DNA of 64,000 bases, from NCBI RefSeq assembly GCF_029962835.1, contig NC_080583.1, forward strand, positions 71,409,158 to 71,473,157, given 5' to 3'. The notes beneath the pieces were generated by a model, which ran no database searches, was not told where the DNA came from, and saw nothing but the letters and a program-made list of their open reading frames with translations. The stretch comes from Magnolia sinica. Lineage: Eukaryota > Streptophyta > Magnoliopsida > Magnoliales > Magnoliaceae. The translations under genes were made by a program, and so were the position numbers. Positions within the stretch are counted from its first letter, which is position 1; every line of letters starts with the position of its first letter. This document shows positions 45,955-57,500 of the stretch, piece by piece.

Positions 45955-47588
45955 CCTCTCTCTTTCTCCCTCCCTCCCTTCCTACCTCTCTCCCTCTCTC
46001 TCGCTCGCTCGAAACCCTAAATTTCTATATCGACTCAAAACCCTAATTTTCTCCTTCGAAGATAGATTCCTTGCGGTTGATTATTAGAATCTGGTACTGT
46101 TTGTCTCCTGATTGGGAATTTTGATGGCGGGGACTGAATTCCGTCCCTTCGGTAGGCGATCTTGGAGCAATTGGTGGGGAATGGCATGTTTCAGCGATTT
46201 CTGGGAAAAAAAGTTTTTTTTTTTTTTTTTTTGGTTCTTTCGGCACAAAGGGAATTTTGGTGGTCTACCCTAATCTTGTATATTCCTGTTTGGAATGTGG
46301 ATTTTAGTGCTTTTGGACTGTAATAATTTGACGAGCTTCAACATATTCCTGTCTAGTTTCAGTGGTTTGGAATGAGAGACATTGGAAAATCAAATGCATG
46401 AATAGTTTGATCTCATGACGAGTGCAGGGTTGGGACTTTCCGTGCTGGTGTCTGATTCTTGTGTGCGAGTTGCAGTCCATCAGTATGATGACGACATCAT
46501 AGTTCAAATGCGTGTGACCGGACGGTTGAAAAATGGTCTGGTCCAGGGTTTTAGAACATCTGTTTTAGGGACTCTTTGTAGCAGCAAAAGTTTAGTGTTG
46601 GACGGGCTTATTTGGGTCATGTTGTCTTGGACATGGTTTGTTTGGGCCATAGTGTCCTGGACTAGCTATCTTGCTGCAGTTAGTCGAGCACCGTGGAATA
46701 AGGAAGGTTTACTTGACACATATGCTCATGTACACATTGAAAAACTTGGCATTGGCCTATGCACGGTGTTTGAAAATGTTCAGTGGCACATTTGGGATGC
46801 TTGAAGATGTACGTGGCACATATGAGGCACACATGTGGTCTATGCACGACTTGGCATATGTGTCAGATGAAGGGCACTTGAAGGTTAAATGTGGCCCATT
46901 TGGTGCGCATAAAGATTGATGATGGCACTAGTGGCTCATTGGCCCATGTCGCACGTGTGGTGCATGTGTACCACAATTAGATGGTCAGACGTGTACTATG
47001 GGGATAAGCAAGCAAAGGATATTTATGGGAATGAAAATCCTCTCCAATGCTCGAGGAATAGGAACACGTTTTTATTTTTCTGGGGTTCTTTGCAGAATGG
47101 TATTGACTAGATAAACCATGGACAAGTTGTATGGCCTTGAAAAGTCAGTTCTAGACTAAAATTTTGCTGCTATCTGACGAGTCAGTCCCTAGTGTCTGAT
47201 TTTGGCATTAGGATTAGGGCCCTATTTGATATCTTCATATTTTGCCATAGGCAGTTCAGATAAGTTAGGCATTTAGAGAAATTTTGGGTGGATTTGTTGT
47301 TAGTGAATGTTTTCAAGGTAGATTCTTTTCATGGTTAGTTTACTAATTATGTTCCAATTAGTGTATCCTGCTTAAACATGATAAGGTGGAATTTGAATGA
47401 CCTTTTTCTAGGCTAGCCAATTGAGAGCATTCAAATGAAATGGAAACCAAGACTATTGGAGGAGGATTGAGGATTGTTTCAAGTGCTTTCTTCTTGGAAC
47501 CTAAGGTTCGATTCGTAGCATTGAAAGTTTAGTCTTAGGCAGCTTGTCTTCTTTATGGTTTGTCTCGTGTTATTATACATAGAACCTA

Positions 47589-48023
47589 CGATTTGCTAGT
47601 CGCTTGGAATGGGCCGATTTGCTCGAGGAACCTACGGTCAGTTGGTGCTCGCCTTCCTCAGCCGCCGATTTGTTAGTCGCTTGGAATGGGCTCAAGCTTG
47701 GGAAATTGAAATCTACGATTTGGCGTATGGCCATTCTCGCCATCTGGTGGGCCGTGTGGGAAGAAAGGAATAATAGATGTTTTAACAACTCTTCTTCTTC
47801 TGCTAAGTTTGTGGGTTCTAGGGCTAAGCGTTTGCTGATTGAATGGGCCGCTAGTGTTAACTCTCTGAAAGTTGTGGATTTTAGCTTCTTAGGTCCTTAG
47901 GTGCTTTCTGCTATCTCAGTAGTGGGTCCTTTGCTTTTGCTGTTTTTTCTTTTTCTTTCTTCTCGTCTCTTGTTTCTGCTTCTTCTTTTTAATGCATTTT
48001 CAGTTTGTTGCCTTAAAAAAAAA
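47589..48023 (+). mobile_element. 5'-truncated L1-type LINE insertion
   Basis: The plus strand encodes the C-terminal zf-RVT-type tail of plant L1 ORF2 (47604-47897: 'LVAWNGLKLGKLKSTIWRM', 'IWWAVWEERNNRCFNN', then a stop). A T-rich 3' UTR and a poly(A) of about ten (48015-48024) follow. The 12-mer ACATAGAACCTA flanks it exactly (47577-47588 and 48024-48035), as made by target-primed reverse transcription. The 5' junction carries a short duplication of 'CTAGTCGCTTGGAATGGGC'. Confidence 0.85.
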
Positions 48024-48269
48024 ACATAGAACCTAAGAAAATTGAGAATAACTTGTTCCTATTTATCGACCATTGGAGATAATTTTTCCTACAAATTCCT
48101 CTTCTTTGCTCATGTTGGTTGTGGGTCTTGTGGCAGACATTGGATTATCCTGTTTTTGGTGCACATGCACTACATTTGCCTAATGTTACACAAGTGCCAT
48201 CGTCTATCTTCAAGAGCTACAAATGTGCCACATTCAACCTTGAAGTGCCCTCCATGTGCTACATGTGCC

Positions 48270-48590
48270 AAGTTGTAAATGCTTCTTGTGCCATATGTTT
48301 CATCTACATTGTCAATTGCCCCATATGTGCCACAATACATATTCAAGTGCCCTGCATGTTCCACCATACACTTTCAAGTGCCACGCGTCAAACTGTCAAT
48401 GCGAACACATGTCACATCTTCCGTATCCCAATGTGTTTGTGCCATGTGTTTCATCTACATTGTTAATTGGCCCGTATGTGCCACAATACATATTCAAGTG
48501 CCCCGCATGTGCCACCTTACACTTTCAAGTGCCACATGCCAAGCTGTCAATGCGAACACGTGTCACATCTTCCTTATCCCAAGGTGTTTG
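48270..48590 (+). repeat. 151-bp tandem duplication
   Basis: Two units share 'TTTCATCTACATTGT', 'TGTGCCACAATACATATTCA', 'AACTGTCAATGCGAACAC' and 'CACATCTTCC'. Landmarks are spaced by exactly 151 bp (48301/48452; 48413/48564). It sits in the right arm of the TIR element. Open frames here are repeat artefacts. Confidence 0.8.
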
Positions 48591-49439
48591 ATAAACAAGA
48601 AGAAATTAGCTAGTGCAAGACAACATGACCTGGACAAATTGTTCTGGACAACATGAGCTGGACATCCATTCCATGCTAGAACTTTTGCCACTACCAAACA
48701 AGTGAGATAATATCTTGGGCATTCTATAAGAGCTTCTGAGACCATCATTTCACTTGCACATTTAGGTAGAGAGACTACCATTTGGCTGAGACCTCAGACA
48801 AATGTGTAAGAAGGCAAATATTATAAAAAAACAACCATACATAATTGATTCCCATTTCATAGGGGCGTAAACCATGCATTGTTGGACAAAAGCAGTTTAA
48901 TAACATCCAAAATGAGCAATTAGTAAAACGCAAACAATAAATCCAAAAACTAAAGAGAACAAGGAATATGCTTTTACCTCAAATCTGTCTAGGATTACAA
49001 GGTTTCTCGAGGACATGCTCTTTTGTTTATCGTTGGCACTCATCCTCTCTAAACTGGATATATCAAATCACCATACTTGCAATATCATTTTAAGGGGTAA
49101 AATGGAGGAAATGAATCCTAATTTCCTCCATTTTCCTCCCACTCAAAATTTGATTTTCCCCCCTTAATTCCATGTATGCATGAGAATCATGCATAAGCGT
49201 GGATTTCTATTACAATTTGTTCTAACATGTGTCCATTGCATTATGCTAATATTTTTCTCACCTCGGAGTTCTGGCCCATTTCCACTTTGCGTTTCTTCCC
49301 TGAATCCGAGATTTCATTTCAAACAACTCCAGAAGAGTTGTTGAAATAACCCTAGGAAAGAGTACCCCCCACCCTGGGAAAAAAACAGAAGGCTTTTTTA
49401 ATTTCTGATTTTACCTTTTAAATTTCACAGGTATTTATG

Positions 49440-49670
49440 CACCTAATATCAATATTGATGATAATGTCGATACTATCATCGACACATTTTATTTATGCTA
49501 ACGAAAAGGAGCTGATATCTCGTGATACTTTTCGTATTGTGCCATATCGGCGATAATTATTGATATTATCCACCTATACAGTGTAATTTTCATATTGCAT
49601 CCACTATCTGTATTGTTGACCTATGATACAGATAATATCAATATTATCAGCGACATTCAAAATGCTTAGT
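49440..49670. repeat. 'ATATTATCGAxAATATTG' AT-rich repeat
   Basis: Dense near-palindromic 'GATATTATC', 'ATCGGCGATAAT' and 'AATATCAATATTATCAG' motifs. A related sequence ('AAATATCGACGATATCGGC') lies at 63790-63905. It is probably a MITE fragment, but no termini are clear. Confidence 0.4.
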
Positions 49671-50414
49671 ATAGGTAGGTTAATTGTGGGAACTTTGTGG
49701 GTTAGTTTTGTGATTATACAATTGTTTTATGTTAGCTTCTTATCGTGTTGGTTTCATTGTTAGGCGACTATTAGGATATCCACAAGTTTATTCTTTGGAA
49801 TTATGTAATTTAGTTCTGATTACCAGGATAGAATTAGGGTATTCTTATCATTCTTGCTGTTGGAAAAGTTACCTTTGGCGACTACCATGTTTGGTAGGAA
49901 GGTCTTTATGAGTCTTTCCATAGTTTGTGGGAATTATATGATCTTGTTTTGGTTATCTTGTTTGAGTTAACTTGGTAGTTTGGGTAACATAAGCATGTAA
50001 AGATATTAGGATGGTTTTGTTATTAGTGAATTGTGTTAAGATAATACGATATCTTATCACACAATTCTCTAGCCATGGTACCTATTTATAATAACAAAGG
50101 AGATGCACAAAGTTGCACCTAACATCGGGGTATCAGATTTATGAATCACCCGCATTATGAAGCTTTGCAGGAGGGCGTGGTGTTGCAAAAGCTATAGGGC
50201 AAGAAAGGACTTAAGAGGGTCAGTTTGACTTCATGCTTGAGCAAGTCAGATTGGCTTCATGCATGAACAAGTGAGATCGGCCTCATCCATGAACAAGTCA
50301 GTTTGACTTCATGCATTAACAAACACGGCCATATCCTTCGAAAATTCAGTGAGGAGAGGAGGATGAAACTACAATCTGGATGAAATATATTGTAGAGTAC
50401 TTAGGAAGTTTGTG

Positions 50415-51035
50415 GTAGGCATGGTGTGCTATAACAGCCATTACGGGGTCGTAAAGGCTGTTATGTAAAAGTAATAGTGGCAAATGTCACACATTATGGT
50501 GTTCTAAAGGCCGTAACAAAAGTTTTGGAAAAAATGACCTGTAAAGGCAGTTATACGCCCCTGTAAAGGCCGTTACAACCCCATAACGGTCATGGGGCCG
50601 GCAAAGGTTTTTCGTTTTTTTTTTTTTCCAATTAAAAACAGAGACCGTAACGACCGTTACAACTCGTATCGTAAAGGTAACGATGGTGGCCATTATGACC
50701 AGTGTTACCGTTACGGAAACCTTGGTATTTGGTGAGAGGAATATCGGGAGCAAGGTATTCAAAATCGTACGTAATAGCCATTACGTAACGGTAACGGTCA
50801 TAACTGTTAAGCATCACGGGGTCAAAACAGCCGTAACGGCCGTTACAGAAAAAACAAGCCGTAAAGGCCTTGTAATGGCCTCATATTGGTCCATAACTGC
50901 CCATAATGGCCCCGTAACGGTCCTGTAATAGTTTTTTTCAAAAAATAAAAAAGGGCCGTTATGGCCCGTATCATAGCAGTAATGGTGGTGGCCGTTACGG
51001 CCATCATTACTGCTTTGGAACACCTTACTCAGGAG
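50415..51035. repeat. Two copies of a 'GTAACGGCCGTTACGG' repeat
   Basis: Copy 1 (50415-50735) and copy 2 (50755-51035) are in the same orientation and follow the order 'GGGGTCGTAAAGGCCGTTAC', 'GCCCCGTAACGGTC', a T-rich gap, 'CGTATCGTA..GTAACGxTGGTGGCC', 'TTACCGTTACGG'. GTAACGG and its complement alternate, giving strong hairpin potential. A third fragment lies at 51300-51425 in reverse orientation. Confidence 0.6.
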
Positions 51036-51163
51036 AATGTATCAACATCATTAAGGACCAAGGTTTTCAAAGGTGTGAAGTGTATTTGCGGCGGAGTCAT
51101 ACGAGGCAAGGTGTGAGCCTCGATTTTTTTTTTTAATTTTTGTTTTTTTTTTTTTTGTTGGGT

Positions 51164-51184
51164 GGGGGGGGGGGGGGGGGGGGG
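51164..51184 (+). repeat. Homopolymer (G)21, preceded by poly(T)
   Basis: 21 uninterrupted G after 'TTTTTTTTTTTGTTGGGT'. It is prone to sequencing and replication slippage, so the exact length is uncertain. Confidence 0.9.
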
Positions 51185-51299
51185 TTATAATGGAATTTAA
51201 ATTACGGTTACTAATTAGCAAATGCATAAATAACAAAGTAAACGACGAAACACAAATGTGCAAAGGATGTATTTATCAATTAGTAGAAGATAGTAAAAG

Positions 51300-51425
51300 A
51301 CTTCTTGGTGGTATTCGGCTGTGATGGCCACCGTTGTTACCGACACAACAGGGGCCTTTATGGCGTTAAAAAAACTATTATGGTAATGCCCATTATGGGG
51401 CTGTAACGAGTAAAGGTACAACACT
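51300..51425. repeat. Third fragment of the GTAACGG repeat (reverse orientation)
   Basis: Contains 'GATGGCCACCGTTGTTACCG', 'GGGGCCTTTATGGCG' and 'CCCATTATGGGGCTGTAACG', i.e. the 50415-51035 motifs in opposite order. No coding content. Confidence 0.5.
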
Positions 51426-52169
51426 TACCATATGTAACTGTTTTAGTTTCTGACAACACAATAAGTTACATTGCATTGAGCTTCTTTTGGACACATGGAC
51501 AGCCTTCTATTTAGCGGATGTGGATAGTCTATTACGTTGAGCACATACATCATGGAATGGTTCAAATTATTGTCTAAAACCGGGTTGATTGGTTAAGCTA
51601 ATTCTGCAAATATGGAGAACAAAACTTTTCATTCAGTGAGTCACACTTTTGAAACCAGATCAAGTAAGAATGTCTCTGACTTAGTTGGAATGAGTTGGGG
51701 TGAACTGTACCAGGCTACCAGCTCATGTCTCTGGGTTAGTCACATTCCAGAGCTGCTATTTAAAACTATGCTTCATGGTCCACACAATGATCATGTATTT
51801 GAAATGATCATGTCACACTCTCCCATTCTAATTTTACACCCACCTGTATTCAAGCACAGGCGGGACAGTAGGATCATTTTATTGTGGTGATTCATAAAAT
51901 TAAAAAAGCAATCCAAGTTGGGGCCACCAAATGGACAGCTTAGATAGATGATGAAACCTCTTTTGTAAAAAAATCTTCTCTGGCCATTTTATAGGCCATT
52001 TAGCAGATGTTTAAAATAATCCAATCAATGTGGTTTCAGAAGTTCATTTTGAAATGCGTTGCTAGACTTCCACCTGCTGTTATTGGATTGTGCGGAGTGA
52101 TATGTTCGCACCAACTGTTGGTAGTTGTTGCTCACTGAATGCACACATCTTCCTTAGGATTGAATAAAA

Positions 52170-52790
52170 ACCGTAGGGCAATTATAGAGGCAATGCCTTT
52201 GTAGCTAGGTCCTACTAGATTCCTCAAAGCTTCCAGGTTTAATTATCTTGGCTCTAGAATTAGAAGGATGGAGAGATCAACAAGTATGTTCGTGATAGTA
52301 TTGGATTTGGGTGGATGAAATGGTGATGCTATGTGATTGTCTCATGCCAATGCAACTCAAGGAAAACTTTTATGAGACTGCTATCCAACTGACTATGCTA
52401 TATGTTGTGGTGTTGGAAAACATGGAGGAACCATGAGCAGAGGATCAATGTTGTAGAGTTGTGGATGTTGAGATGCATATGTGGGAATACTAGGAGAATA
52501 GAAATAAGAATGGGTTCATTTGTAGCAGGATTAAGAGTAGCCCAATAGGAGATGAATGATCAAAATCAAATTGAGATATTCACCAGGGCAGCATTTTGTA
52601 GGAGACCTTTGGTTGGGGATGGAGATCTTGAAAGGAATTGAATCAATGCGGTGAGAAGGGATATGCGGGCTTATTCAGTTACCCATGGTAGGGCCTTGGG
52701 AATGATGGATGAAATGATATTCATAAAACTGACTCCAAATAGTTGGGACATGGTTATAATGATTATGATTGGTTTTATAGTTCGGAATAT
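52170..52790 (+). pseudogene. L1-type LINE RT C-terminal remnant
   Basis: With frameshifts, the plus strand follows the plant LINE RT tail: 'FNYLGSRIRRM(D/E)', 'IGFGWMKW', 'CQCNSRKTF' and 'WRNHEQRINVVELWMLRCICGNTRR'. The C-terminal 'AVRRDMRAYSVTHG' and 'PNSWDMV' blocks lie at 52640-52750. Many stops mark it as old. No poly(A) or target duplication was found. Confidence 0.65.
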
Positions 52791-54542
52791 GATTTTGTTT
52801 GATTCTACATTTCCTTGCCTTGGGAATTGTGTATTAAGTTTTGATTATCGGAATAGAATTTTATTCGTTTAGTGTTTGTGTAAAATTCTACGAGTGGAGA
52901 ATTTTCACCTGTTCAATGTCTTAATGTTCAATGCTTGGATAACTCACAATGAGATATATATGATTTCTCCTCGGTTTTCGAAATCCGTATTGCTCATATA
53001 GCTCTAGGGCATGTTTGGATGCCCACCAAAATCAGGATTTGAGCATACCCTAATAAATTAGCATTTGAAGCAACACTTATGGTTTAAACTTCCAGATTGG
53101 TGAATAAATGCTGCATTTTGCCCCAAATCACTAGAAATGCTGTGCGCATGATTTGGGAAAAAGCATTTTCTCATTTGAGGCCTTCCCAAACTCTCTATTT
53201 GTCTTGTACTTTGTAGTCCATGACATTCAGTTACCTGGTCTATTCAATATCAAAACATGGTTTCTTTTATTAAATATCTCACTAGTCTTTTACCTCTATA
53301 TGAGGTGCTTAACAAAATCAACAAGGAAACTGGAGAATTCACAGGCAAACCTGACCAAAACCCTAACTTAAAAAGCACAAAGACTGACATTTTGAATGAG
53401 GCCTTAACCTACCTTACAAATTAAAATGAAGTTGTTTCTTCTCTGTGCCTGCATGCTTATCCGCTTATCAGTTAATCACTCAACAAAATATCTTTATATT
53501 GCATGGACAAACCCCATATTTTTCATCTGCATGCTCAGACAACATTTCAGTAACTTTTTCACAAAAAATATATAACCAAATAATCAGAACTTCCCTTTCA
53601 GGTAAATGATCTGACTGGTAATGTGTTGTTCATGAAAGATTTATAAAGCTTTTGTTCTGCAGATTGTTGAGTTTCCTTCTATGCAGACCCTCCATCTTTG
53701 GGATTTTACGAGTTACAGTCATGATTTTCTTTGATGCAGGTTTTTCGCGTCTGCTTTCTAACAGCTCACTGATTCATGCAGGCCTATTTGAGCTGTTGAT
53801 GGGATACTACAACATAGAGACAAAACACGCACCTACAGCCCCTAAACTTGACATTCCATTTTCTTGCAGCCCTGTCATATTATTTGGGTAGGTAGCTGTT
53901 GCTAGCATTTCATAGCTATAGCTGATGAACACCCTCATTTTTTTAGCCTTGTCGGTTATTGCAGTCACCCAGATCTTAATTCCTTGTTTGGATCTTTCTA
54001 TTCTGTTTGTTTTGCATGATTAATGCATTTTTCATTCTATTTCAAGTTATAGTTAAGGTGGTGCATCCTTCTCTTTACTTATTTATTTATTTATTTTAAA
54101 ATATTATTATTATTATTTAATGAAGTGGAGCGTACTAACAAGTTCTCATATAATGTGTTAGAAGATCAACAAATTTACTTTGATGGTCAACTTGGCATGA
54201 TGTGTTTTCACAAGCATTAGATGCTAGTTGATTCACATGGATTGTTTATTTATTTATCATTCTGTCCAGTTTACACTGGTTTAGTTGCCTGATTTTCTGC
54301 AGAGTGACATTCTGAGGGAACTGGTATCCATAGGATTTTCGCTTGTGTACAGAAAGGAGTAAGCTGTGGGACATTCTTATGGAGTGAATTTGAGCAAAAG
54401 TTACTATCAGAGCATCACTTTCTCGCTCTTTGGTAGGCATGAGAAGGTTTTGAGGTTTACTGATCACCTTCCCTTAATAGGCAGACCTTTTCTATTTAGA
54501 AAGAACAAAATCGATCTGAACAATTTGCAGGCCATCTCATCT

Positions 54543-57500
54543 ATGCCTGGCAACGAAGTTGCAGACAAGGTCCACAATTTCTTTGAGCAAGACAGCTTGT
54601 CTCAGAGTCAGAACCATTCTCAAGCTGCAAGTGGAAATTGGTCATTTTTAAACAACAACCAGTGGATTGGCAACCAGAGACAGAATGGAGCACCCGTAAA
54701 TTCCAACTCGAAGCACTGTGATGTACAGGCATCAGGTATGTATGATTTCATCGCATTATTTAGTATTATGATTATTATTATTATTATTTGCATAATAGGA
54801 TCAATAGCCCTTGCTATTTCGGCTTCCAACCAGGTCATGCGTGGGCTTGCTAGTTAAGGCGCATCTCATAATCATTTAAGCATTAGGCTACCTTTAACAA
54901 ACTTTCCAGCATTATACTTTTTGCCTTACTATTATTATGAATTGTAAATTCTTTTTTATACATATAAAAAGGTTTGAAGTTTTTCTTATATGCATTTGTC
55001 TTTACTGTAGGGTATTTCATTCGTTCATCATTATCATTGTCACCATCTAAGCCTTATCCCAATTAATTGAGTTTGGCTAAGGGCTTGTTTGTTTCACTAA
55101 TTACCACGGTAATGTAAAGGAAATGTGCAATGATTACAAGGTACTTTACCTATTTCTTGACAACATCTGCAATTGATTGTTGATTCCCGTGTTTGGTTTA
55201 TTGGCTGTGAAATCATAATGATGACATTTTTACATTACTTTATTGTCTAATCATCACCAAAATACACTGATGTTGTTGTTTGGATTCAAGATTTTCATGG
55301 TAATTCCATGAAAAAGTGCAATGATATTCCTTTACCTATCTCCTAAATACATCCACATTTGACCGACAATTCTCTTGTTTGGTTTGGCGGTGGTAAAATC
55401 GTAATGATGACACATTTCCTTTATATTAGCGGGGTAATTGGCGAAACAGACTGACCCTAAATGAATCATTCTCGTCCATTCTACTCTATCGAGGGCTAAT
55501 GGACCTTCAATTAGACCATGGATCATTAAGTCTTTTCTTACTACTTCCATCCATGTCCTTTTGGTCCTTCCCCCTCCCTTTTAAAGCCTTCAACTTGTAC
55601 CAATTCACTCCTAAATGGCGTGGTTCCTAGGCTCTGTTGCACATGAACAAACCATCTAAGTCTACTTTCCCTCATCTTACTTAGCGGAACTACTCCTAAG
55701 TTCCCTCAAATGCATTAATTTCTAATTCGATCCTTGTCTTGCCACTCTTCCATGTGAGCTAACATGGCAAGTGTTCTGTTGACATGCTCCCGGTCAAAAC
55801 AGGCTGGCCCACTCATAAGATGACATGTGTCTGTTAAATATGGACCACTGATCATTTTCTTTTAATTGTCCTTTTTCTCATTTATGTGTACCCCACTTGA
55901 TGCGTTGACCAGTGTTTTTTGGGTCGAGACATGTTCACTGTGGACCTACCTAATGGATGGCCCATATCTTGTACAAGTGCCATGTTGGCATGAGACCCTC
56001 TCCATCTCATTCATAAGTCTGGTAACTGTGTTGGGGGCATCTCTCTCTTAAGTACATTGTACGTGCCAGTTGCTAGTCTCACTAAATTGAAGCTCATTTC
56101 TTGTTTGTTCTGACAAAAGTTGGTGCATTTTTTTTTAATTTTTTTTTCCTTTTGGTATGCGCAGATTCTGAGAGAGCACAAAGTTGGCAGGCTTCACAAA
56201 TAGCGCTTGGCACAGATCTGACGCAATTGAGTTTGAGACCTGAGTTTGTGAAAAGCCAACCTAGAAACCAACAGCTCAGTTTAAATGGCTTTATGCTTGG
56301 TCCTCAGGGTTTCCAGACAGCGCCCAATCAGGCAGAGTTTCTTGGGGATGATACCATTCCTGATCGGCATAATTTAATGTCTAGAAGCGCAGGTATTCCT
56401 GAATCACAACAAGGGAATGCTCCAGAACACCCTCCAGGCTTCACCAGAAATTCAGAACAGTTTGAAACTGCTGAGGCACCTGTTAATTTTGACTTTCTTG
56501 GTGGTCCGCAACAGCTCATGCGGAACCAACAGCTGGGTGTGCCACAACCTCGGCCAAGACAGCAGCCAGGTTTGAATGACATGCAGACGTGGCAGCATCA
56601 TATCATGTACAAGCAGTTACATGAGTTCCAGAAGCAGCAGCAACTTCAACAACTAGATCAGGAATCAAGGCAGCATAATTCCCTGAGCCAACTGTCTGCC
56701 ATTACAAAACAGTCATCTGGTGATCAGATGCCTGCACTGGTCAATGGGGCACCTGTTCATGATGCATCTAACTACATGTGGTCAGGTGAGCTTATGGGAG
56801 GCGACTCCAGTGTTCCGAGCAGCTCCCAAATGTTTATGGTGGGTAACATGAACTGGATGCAGCGTAGCGGATCTCCTGCTGTGCAAGCATTTCCAAATGG
56901 GCTTGTGTTGTCACAAGACCAAGGACAAGCTTTACGTTCAATGGGAATCATTCCTCAACAGTTGGATCAGTCTTTATATGGTGCTCCCATTTCTAGCACG
57001 AGGGGTGCGTTGAATCCGTATTCTCATTTTCAGGGGATTTCTCATGATGGTGCTGAAATGCTGACTAAGGGAAGTGGGAACCAAGTAGAGAAGCCAATGC
57101 TTCAGTCGGCTGCCTTTGGTTCTTTTCAAAGTGAGCAGGGTGCTGCGTTCCCAAATCAGGTATGCACCCAGGATGGTGCTTCAATTTCTAAACAGGGGTT
57201 TCAAGGGAAAAATCTGTTCGGCCAGGTTCCAATACAAACTTTAAACAATGGCATTATGCCGGGAAATTTTCCGCAAGTAAATCCCCTGCCAAGAAGCATG
57301 CCTGTCCAGGAATTTCAAGGGAGGCAGGAGCAACCTGGCTGGGCAGGGAACTTGCAGGAAAGAACAGCCACGCATGTTGGCACTACGCAGGGCTTGGTAA
57401 ATCTAAATCCAACTGAAGAGAAGATCTTGTTCAGCACAGATGATGGTATGATGGATGCTTCTTTTGGCAGGAGTGGTGGTATGAGTGCAGGTGGATATCT

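Larger units (their letters stand above)
46568..48705. mobile_element. TIR element with long inverted arms, unclassified
   Basis: The left arm (from 'GGGACTCTTTGTAGCAGCAAAAG', 46568) and the reverse complement of the right arm ('CACTTGTTTGGTAGTGGCAAAAG', ending near 48705) match. They continue inward through 'GGTCATGTTGTCTTG', 'GGATAAGGAAG' and 'CTTGGCAxxTGTxxCA' motifs for several hundred bp. The ends resemble those of PIF/Harbinger or Tourist elements. No transposase is visible. An L1 fragment is inserted inside. Confidence 0.45.
45910..54530 (+). other. Intron 1 of the host gene (8.6 kb, transposon-filled)
   Basis: The donor GTAAGT is at 45910 and the acceptor 'CAATTTGCAG' at 54521-54530. 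It contains CT (45921-45952) and T19 (46214-46232) tracts, a TIR element with a nested L1, AT repeats, GTAACGG repeats, a G21 run and an L1 pseudogene, listed separately. 53000-54500 looks unique but has no convincing exon. Additional 5' non-coding exons cannot be excluded. Confidence 0.5.
54736..56164 (+). other. Intron 2 of the host gene
   Basis: The donor CAG/GTATGT is at 54736 and the acceptor 'TATGCGCAG' ends at 56164. The junction splits a codon after its first base (G/AT, Asp). It holds an antisense L1 remnant with a Tourist-like MITE inside it. 55790-56160 shows nothing else recognisable. Confidence 0.8.

Noticed and set aside
48119..48656. Three overlapping 111-125-codon Cys-rich open frames
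   Set aside because: The Cys/His pattern comes from the repeated 'CATGTGCCAC' units of the TIR element's right arm and the 151-bp duplication.
54366..54542. Alternative upstream start at 54366, in frame with 54543
   Set aside because: It is open but crosses a good acceptor (CAATTTGCAG, 54530) and shows no family similarity. The ATG at 54543 has the conserved MPGNEV context.
56101..56164. ATG at 56101 as the start of a 981-codon protein
   Set aside because: The first 21 codons are U-rich intron sequence ending in TATGCGCAG. The family N-terminus lies in the upstream exon at 54543, and the frame joins it correctly through the splice at 56165.
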